Source: JBLIDK01 sp047632595
GTDB taxonomy: Bacteria > Bacteroidota > Bacteroidia > Sphingobacteriales > Sphingobacteriaceae
NCBI GenBank assembly: GCA_047632595.1
Contig: JBLIDK010000043.1
Location: 1-18,185, forward strand
Direction of reading: 5' to 3'
DNA: 18,185 bases
Shown here: in pieces, positions 14,220-18,185 of the stretch
How the letters are laid out: each line of letters opens with the position of its first letter
Numbering within the stretch: position 1 is the stretch's first letter
Made by a program: the position numbers and the translations under genes
The notes under the pieces: generated by a model
Database searches by the model: none
What the model was told of the DNA's origin: nothing
The model's input: the letters and a program-made list of their open reading frames with translations, nothing else

Positions 14220-16055
14220 TTAAATTACACCAAACAGCGAGCCACCTTCATTCCCCAAAGCATCAACCCGATTTTCTATTACAGGATCTGTCACCAACAG
14301 TGGTGCATGATGTGGTTTTATTCGAGCATCAATCATTAAGGAACCAGTACATCCCCAATGTTTATTTTGAACAGACTCCCCCACTCCATATATATCATGA
14401 GAAGGGTTGCTTCTGGTAAAGGTTACCCACAAAAAATTATTGATTGTTTCTGCTACAAAGGCGCTATCATCACATAAAACAATGAGAGGGAACCCTTTTA
14501 ATAAAGCCGCGTTCTTTTTTAGATTTTCGCCAAGTTCTGCTATCTCCTTTTGAGCCGTTTCTTTAGATTCAAAAGCATTCAATTGTAAAGCTAAAACGCC
14601 CGGCTGCACAAAGTGATAAGCGACTACAGATTCGGGTAGATTTAGACCTTCCGGCAAACGCGCTTCTAAATCTCTAAGCTTAACGCCAGCAGCTGCAAAA
14701 ACAACCTTAGACCCAGAGTTTAATCCATCCCCACTATAATCTAAGGTGTCCATGGTAGTATTGGTATGGAAATGTACATCTCTAGTTAAATCCATACGCT
14801 CCAAAATATGACTCAAATAAGAGATAGGCTCATGAATATCAATTTCAGGGAAATCTTCTTTAGCTGCGATGAACAAATATTTAGCCAACGACAATTGCCC
14901 AAAGCCCAAGATGGCATTGGACAAGGTTAAAATTTCTTGAGGTTTTCTTTCTTTTAAAAATGGGGCATAACGTTCGCTACCCACAGCAAACAAAAGCGGG
15001 TGAACACCTGCAGCATCTACCGCATGTACGGCATGAACCCCTGGCAATTCTTGAGGTATTGCAGCCCCTGTTAATTCATGTATCAAAGCACCAAAACTGG
15101 CGTCTTCTTGAGGAGGACGACCGACCACGGTGAAAGGCCAAATGGCATTTTTACGGTGATACACTTTATGTACTTTCATTAAAGGGAAATCGTGCTGCAA
15201 ACTGTAATATCCCAAATGGTCGCCAAAAGGACCTTCTGGCTTATTTTCTTGCGGATATACTTCACCACAAATCACAAAATCAGCATCAGCAGAAAGGGTA
15301 TAGCCCTCTTTTACCATATATCTAAAGCGTCTATTTCCCAAAGCTCCAGCAAATGTCAATTCGCTTATCCCCTCTGGCAAAGGCATTACTGCAGATAAGG
15401 TGTGCGATGGAGGCCCACCGACAAAAATGCTCACTTTTAAAGGTTTCCCTAATGCATTGGCTTTCGACTGATGCACTCCGATTCCTCTGTGGATTTGGTA
15501 ATGCAAGCCAATCTCTTTGTTTGGGATATAATCATTACCCGAAAGTTGAATGCGATACATTCCCAAATTAGAAGCCATTACTCCTGGCTTATCTGCATCT
15601 TCGGTATATACTTGCGGCAAGGTTACAAATGCCCCACCATCCATGGGCCAACTATGCAATTGAGGCAATTTATCGATGGTAGTTTCTTGATAGGCAACAG
15701 GGCCTTTGCTCACTTTTTTCGGAAAAGCTTTGGCCGCAACCATTGCCGTAGAAGCATAGTTCAAAGGCTTTTTTAAAGCCTGCATTGGATCGCCTTTCAA
15801 TTCAATCATTTGCTGCACTTGCTTAAAGCTATCTCTAAACATAAATTTGCTCCGCTCCAAAGAGCCATACAAATTGGAGACTGCACGAAACTCACAACCT
15901 TTCAGATTTTCGAACAGCAGGGCAGGGCCATTTGCAGCATAAACACGTCTATGGATAGCTGCTAATTCTAAATATGGATCAACCTCTTCGGTGATTCTTA
16001 TTAAATGTCCGTGCTTTTCTAAATCGAGCACACATTCTTCGAGACTACTGTACAT
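14220..16055 (-). CDS. UbiD-family prenylated-FMN decarboxylase
   Basis: A 611-residue member of the UbiD family, which decarboxylates aromatic or unsaturated acids using prenylated FMN made by a UbiX enzyme (not in this window). The catalytic triad can be placed by spacing as R168 ('GMYRIQ'), E274 and D279 ('PEGPFGDHLGYYS'). Other conserved stretches are 'EIGLHYQIHRGIGVHQ' (181-196), 'SIFVGGPPSHTL' (209-220) and 'NRRFRY' (241-246). The length exceeds E. coli UbiD (about 500) and fits the roughly 600-residue Bacteroidota and menaquinone-type members, so menaquinone synthesis is possible but unproven. The start overlaps the M28 remnant stop by 11 bases, indicating a former operon. Local G+C is well above the neighbours', and the gene lies in the apparent insertion. 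Confidence 0.9.
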   Translation of the reverse strand: MYSSLEECVLDLEKHGHLIRITEEVDPYLELAAIHRRVYAANGPALLFENLKGCEFRAVSNLYGSLERSKFMFRDSFKQVQQMIELKGDPMQALKKPLNYASTAMVAAKAFPKKVSKGPVAYQETTIDKLPQLHSWPMDGGAFVTLPQVYTEDADKPGVMASNLGMYRIQLSGNDYIPNKEIGLHYQIHRGIGVHQSKANALGKPLKVSIFVGGPPSHTLSAVMPLPEGISELTFAGALGNRRFRYMVKEGYTLSADADFVICGEVYPQENKPEGPFGDHLGYYSLQHDFPLMKVHKVYHRKNAIWPFTVVGRPPQEDASFGALIHELTGAAIPQELPGVHAVHAVDAAGVHPLLFAVGSERYAPFLKERKPQEILTLSNAILGFGQLSLAKYLFIAAKEDFPEIDIHEPISYLSHILERMDLTRDVHFHTNTTMDTLDYSGDGLNSGSKVVFAAAGVKLRDLEARLPEGLNLPESVVAYHFVQPGVLALQLNAFESKETAQKEIAELGENLKKNAALLKGFPLIVLCDDSAFVAETINNFLWVTFTRSNPSHDIYGVGESVQNKHWGCTGSLMIDARIKPHHAPLLVTDPVIENRVDALGNEGGSLFGVI

Positions 16056-16436
16056 TCAAGTTTTTTTGTGGCACTTCGTACCTGTCTAACAAATAAAATA
16101 ATGAGGCAATGGATGCTGCTCCAAATTCCAACTCTCTTTCATCCACCGCTTCAAACACATCGGTATCTGCATGATGGTGTATAAAATAACGCTGTGGGTT
16201 TGGACAATAAACAATCAACATGGCTCCTTGTTCTTTCAAGAGACCAATATCTACCCCTACAAAACCAGCTTCAATCTTTTCTAAAAAATAAGGACGTAAT
16301 AAATTTGACCATGGCTGAATGTGCGTTACTTCTTGGGCATTTCCTTGAAAGCTAAAACCTCTTGGAGCAAAAACTCCTCTATCAGATTCTACATCAGGTA
16401 AAGTTTTACAGCTTAAGATTAAATGAATTTGGCATC
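16045..16436 (-). pseudogene. M28 metallopeptidase C-terminal remnant
   Basis: The open frame encodes only the C-terminal third of an M28-type peptidase: 'ESDRGVFAPRGFSF', then 'VDIGLLKEQGAMLIVYCPNPQRYFIHHHADTDVFEAV' and 'ELEFGAASIASLFYLLDRY'. The ESD aspartate and the HHADTD histidine look like the last metal ligands. The upstream histidine, bridging aspartate and catalytic glutamates are absent, as is any signal peptide. The frame can be extended to an ATG at 16473, but the extra 13 or so codons are the 59-bp repeat read out of frame with the thioredoxin-like gene, so that start is an artefact of the junction. It is therefore a truncated, presumably inactive gene cut at the insertion border. 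Its stop overlaps the ubiD start by 11 bases. Confidence 0.8.
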
Positions 16437-16495
16437 TTGATTTTGCCCATTTTACTTCCATTTTATACCGCATCCGATACTTGGAAGCTGATTTT
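16437..16495. repeat. 59-bp direct repeat, thioredoxin-side copy
   Basis: Partner of 14072-14130. It contains the intact last codons of the thioredoxin-like gene, its TAA stop, and a fossil ATGGGCAAAATCAA, which is the beginning of smr, before sequence diverges into the M28 remnant. Confidence 0.95.
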
Positions 16496-17006
16496 CTATG
16501 ATTTCCCCCTCCTCTAAATGAGCTGATAGCGCATTTTTAAGACTGTCTCCCGAAACTTCAATACCATTTCCAGGAGTTGACAGGTCAAATTGCCCTCTAT
16601 AAAGGCATTTAAGGTTTTTATCAAATACGAACAGATCGGGAGTACAAACAGCACCATAACTTTTAGCCACATCTTGACTTTCGTCATATAAATATGGAAA
16701 AGCATAACCCTCTTTCTTTGCTACTTCAGCCATTTTTTCAGGACTGTCCTCAGGATAATTGGCTACATCATTTGAGCTAATTGCAATAAACGAAACTCCT
16801 TTTGGAATAAAGGCATTAGAAATAGCGACTAGCGATTTGTTTATATGCTTAACAAAGGGACAATGATTGCAAATAAATAGTACAACTGTCGCCTCGATTC
16901 CTTTTAACGAACCTAAAGACACCTTTTCACCTTTAACTACATCTAAGAGTTTAAAATCAGGGGCTGTTGTACCCAAATCCATCATTGTGCTTTCAGTTGC
17001 TGCCAT
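16452..17006 (-). CDS. Thioredoxin-fold (AhpC/TSA, redoxin-like) protein with CNHC motif
   Basis: A 184-residue thioredoxin-fold protein. 'APDFKLLDV' (15-23) is the peroxiredoxin/redoxin entry strand, the CxxC is C46-N-H-C49 ('FICNHCPFVKH'), and the cis-proline loop is 'AVCTPDLFVF' (119-128) with an extra cysteine, C121, next to it. A 'PSIGCGIKWK' tail closes the protein, with C179 as a fourth cysteine. No signal peptide is present, so it should be cytoplasmic; relatives are annotated as thioredoxin-family or AhpC/TSA proteins of undefined substrate. The start overlaps the HlyD stop by one base (TAATG), so they are coupled. The 3' end forms the border of the apparent insertion and is duplicated near smr. 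Confidence 0.88.
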   Translation of the reverse strand: MAATESTMMDLGTTAPDFKLLDVVKGEKVSLGSLKGIEATVVLFICNHCPFVKHINKSLVAISNAFIPKGVSFIAISSNDVANYPEDSPEKMAEVAKKEGYAFPYLYDESQDVAKSYGAVCTPDLFVFDKNLKCLYRGQFDLSTPGNGIEVSGDSLKNALSAHLEEGEIIENQLPSIGCGIKWK

Positions 17007-18133
17007 TATGAGTTTCTCCTTCCTCTTTGCGTGCCTTTTTTAGCATCTTTTCTTTTTTCTTCTGCTTTAATGAAGTCTTCCTTTGTAACGCCCTCTAAAA
17101 CTTCCACATTAATCCCATCGCTTAAGCCAAGCTTAATTTCTCTTCTCTCAAACTGTTGTTCTCCAGTTTGAACTTCAATAAACGCAGTTCCATCCTTGTC
17201 GAATTGAAGAACACTTTCTTTAATAGCAAAAACACTGTCTTTTTTATCAAGAACAATATCCGCATTAGCGCTATAACCAGCACGTATAAACTTGTTGTCT
17301 TTTAAAGAAACCAAGGCCTTAATCTCAAACTTAATTGACCCTTCATCTTCCACTCCTTTGGGACTAATGTAATTTAAAACAGCATCAAATTTCTCATCAG
17401 GAATTGCGCCAATAGTTAACACCAAAGCCATACCTTCTTTCAGTTTACCTACCTCTGATTCATCAACTAAGCCCTCAAAAATCATGTCTTTCATGTCGGC
17501 GATTGCCGCTATGGTTGTTCCGTCGTTAAAGTTATTGGCTTCAATAACAGACTTACCAACCTCAACAGGAACTTCCAAAATCATTCCATCTACAGTTGAT
17601 CGAACCAAGTTTGATGCTTGTTTTGCATTTTTTGTAGCGCCTTCTCTTACTAATAACAAATTGTTTTTAGATGAGCTCACGCGCTCATTTGCTCTATTCA
17701 AGGTAAATTTCGCCTGTGTAAAATCACGTTCGCTAATTACATTTTTTGAGAATAACTCTTCTTGCCGGTCAAACTCTCTTTGACTTTCTTCTAAATCGAT
17801 TTCAGCATTAGCTAAGGAGGTTTCGGCGTTATTTAGATTCACCAAATTTGGAATTATTTGAATTTTAGCAAGAGTTTGACCTTTTGTTACAAATTCACCA
17901 GGAAACACAAATAACTGCGTAATAATTCCGCTTACCGCAGGTTTTATTTCAATTTCTTCTTTTGGTCGGATGCTTCCGGTTGCAACAGTCTTGTTTACAA
18001 TGTCGGTAGTAAATGCTTGTTGAGTGTTAAACTCAACAGTTGGCTTCTGCGCTTTTTTTACAAAGTAATATCCAGTAAATACCACTAGGGCAAAAAACAA
18101 TAACACGGCAAATCCGATAAAAAACTTCTTCAT
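17006..18133 (-). CDS. HlyD/MacA-type efflux periplasmic adaptor
   Basis: The adaptor subunit of an ABC efflux system, linking an inner-membrane permease to an outer-membrane channel. With the start at 18133 it has 375 residues: a membrane anchor (4-24), the first lipoyl half-motif (about 58-92, 'IKPAVSGIITQLFVFPGEFVTKGQTL'), a coiled-coil hairpin (about 98-175), the second lipoyl half (about 178-200, 'STVDGMILEVPVEVGKSV'), then beta-barrel and membrane-proximal domains and a basic tail 'KKGTQRGRRNS'. An ATG at 18166 is in frame but lies inside the upstream permease gene. I prefer MKKFF, which starts one base after that gene's stop and begins directly with the signal anchor. The substrate is unknown. 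Confidence 0.92.
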   Translation of the reverse strand: MKKFFIGFAVLLFFALVVFTGYYFVKKAQKPTVEFNTQQAFTTDIVNKTVATGSIRPKEEIEIKPAVSGIITQLFVFPGEFVTKGQTLAKIQIIPNLVNLNNAETSLANAEIDLEESQREFDRQEELFSKNVISERDFTQAKFTLNRANERVSSSKNNLLLVREGATKNAKQASNLVRSTVDGMILEVPVEVGKSVIEANNFNDGTTIAAIADMKDMIFEGLVDESEVGKLKEGMALVLTIGAIPDEKFDAVLNYISPKGVEDEGSIKFEIKALVSLKDNKFIRAGYSANADIVLDKKDSVFAIKESVLQFDKDGTAFIEVQTGEQQFERREIKLGLSDGINVEVLEGVTKEDFIKAEEKRKDAKKGTQRGRRNS

Positions 18134-18134
18134 T

Positions 18135-18185
18135 TTATTCGTTTCTAAGAGCTTCAATTGGTTCAATTGATGCTGCTTTTTTCGC
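18135..18185 (-). CDS. ABC transporter permease (MacB/FtsX type), C-terminal end only
   Basis: Sixteen codons and a TAA stop are visible: AKKAASIEPIEALRNE. The 'A..A..EPIEALR.E' ending is the usual close of FtsX/MacB-type permeases, and the position directly before an HlyD/MacA adaptor agrees. The remainder is outside the window. Confidence 0.75.
   Translation of the reverse strand, partial: AKKAASIEPIEALRNE

Larger units (their letters stand above)
14131..16436. other. Inserted segment between direct repeats (ubiD plus M28 remnant)
   Basis: The segment is bordered by the 59-bp repeats and splits an ancestral thioredoxin-smr gene pair. Sampled lines inside it have about 42-57% G+C, against about 30-35% in neighbouring genes, which suggests foreign origin. 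It holds no integrase or transposase, so the mechanism of entry is unknown. The duplicated junction could come from a target-site duplication, an attachment-site event or recombination with donor DNA. Confidence 0.7.

Noticed and set aside
15192..15776. Several plus-strand open frames within ubiD
   Set aside because: They overlap strongly conserved UbiD catalytic regions, show no recognisable domain, and are expected by chance in this G+C-richer gene.
14072..16495. Complete integrative element with attL/attR
   Set aside because: The 59-bp flanking repeats resemble attachment sites, but no integrase, excisionase or transfer gene is between them, so I call it only an insertion scar.
16501..16705. 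Second frame inside the thioredoxin-like gene
   Set aside because: Same-strand alternative frame wholly inside a conserved protein with the CNHC and cis-proline motifs; it has no leader or homology.

Overview
The window looks like a piece of a Bacteroidota chromosome, most likely Flavobacteriales. It is AT-rich (roughly one third G+C by eye). It carries families typical of that phylum (DUF2480, a DUF4175-like giant, a PpiD-type foldase, an SbsA-type Ig lipoprotein, the long UbiD decarboxylase), and two intergenic regions contain TAnnTTTG-type -7 promoter elements. Shine-Dalgarno sequences are mostly weak or absent. Nearly all genes are on the minus strand; the one exception is a gamma-carbonic-anhydrase-like gene. 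No phage, CRISPR array, transposase or known defence system is visible.

Layout, in minus-strand transcription order from the right edge. (a) 18185-16452: the tail of an ABC permease, an HlyD/MacA-type adaptor and a thioredoxin-fold protein, coupled by 1-base spacings or overlaps. (b) 16495-14072: an apparent insertion into the thioredoxin-smr junction. It holds a decapitated M28 peptidase remnant, a ubiD-family gene and a REP-like palindrome, is bounded by a 59-bp direct repeat (57/59 identical), and is visibly richer in G+C than its surroundings. (c) 14085-13834: a small Smr-domain gene. (d) 13684-7470: a DUF4175-like coiled-coil membrane protein, an RsbW-type ATPase, ybeY, then a 132-bp gap packed with three parS sites, then mnmG. 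(e) 7483-5903: an Ig-like lipoprotein overlapping the end of mnmG. (f) 5913-5389: a gamma-carbonic-anhydrase-like gene on the plus strand. (g) 5388-4940: a 449-bp AT-rich gap with DnaA-box-like sequences. (h) 4939-1: thiL, a CNNM/CBS membrane protein, a PpiD-like foldase and a truncated DUF2480 gene.

Most genes are housekeeping: thiamine diphosphate synthesis (thiL), tRNA wobble modification (mnmG), rRNA processing (ybeY), envelope protein folding (ppiD-like) and efflux (permease plus HlyD). Two observations deserve most attention. First, three near-perfect parS sites lie about 4 kb from a gap with paired DnaA-box-like 9-mers around a 15% G+C tract, which suggests an origin-proximal chromosome-segregation locus. 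Second, the ubiD segment appears to be a scar of DNA acquisition, because the 3' end of the thioredoxin gene and the start of smr are duplicated at its borders. I found no clearly new multi-gene system.
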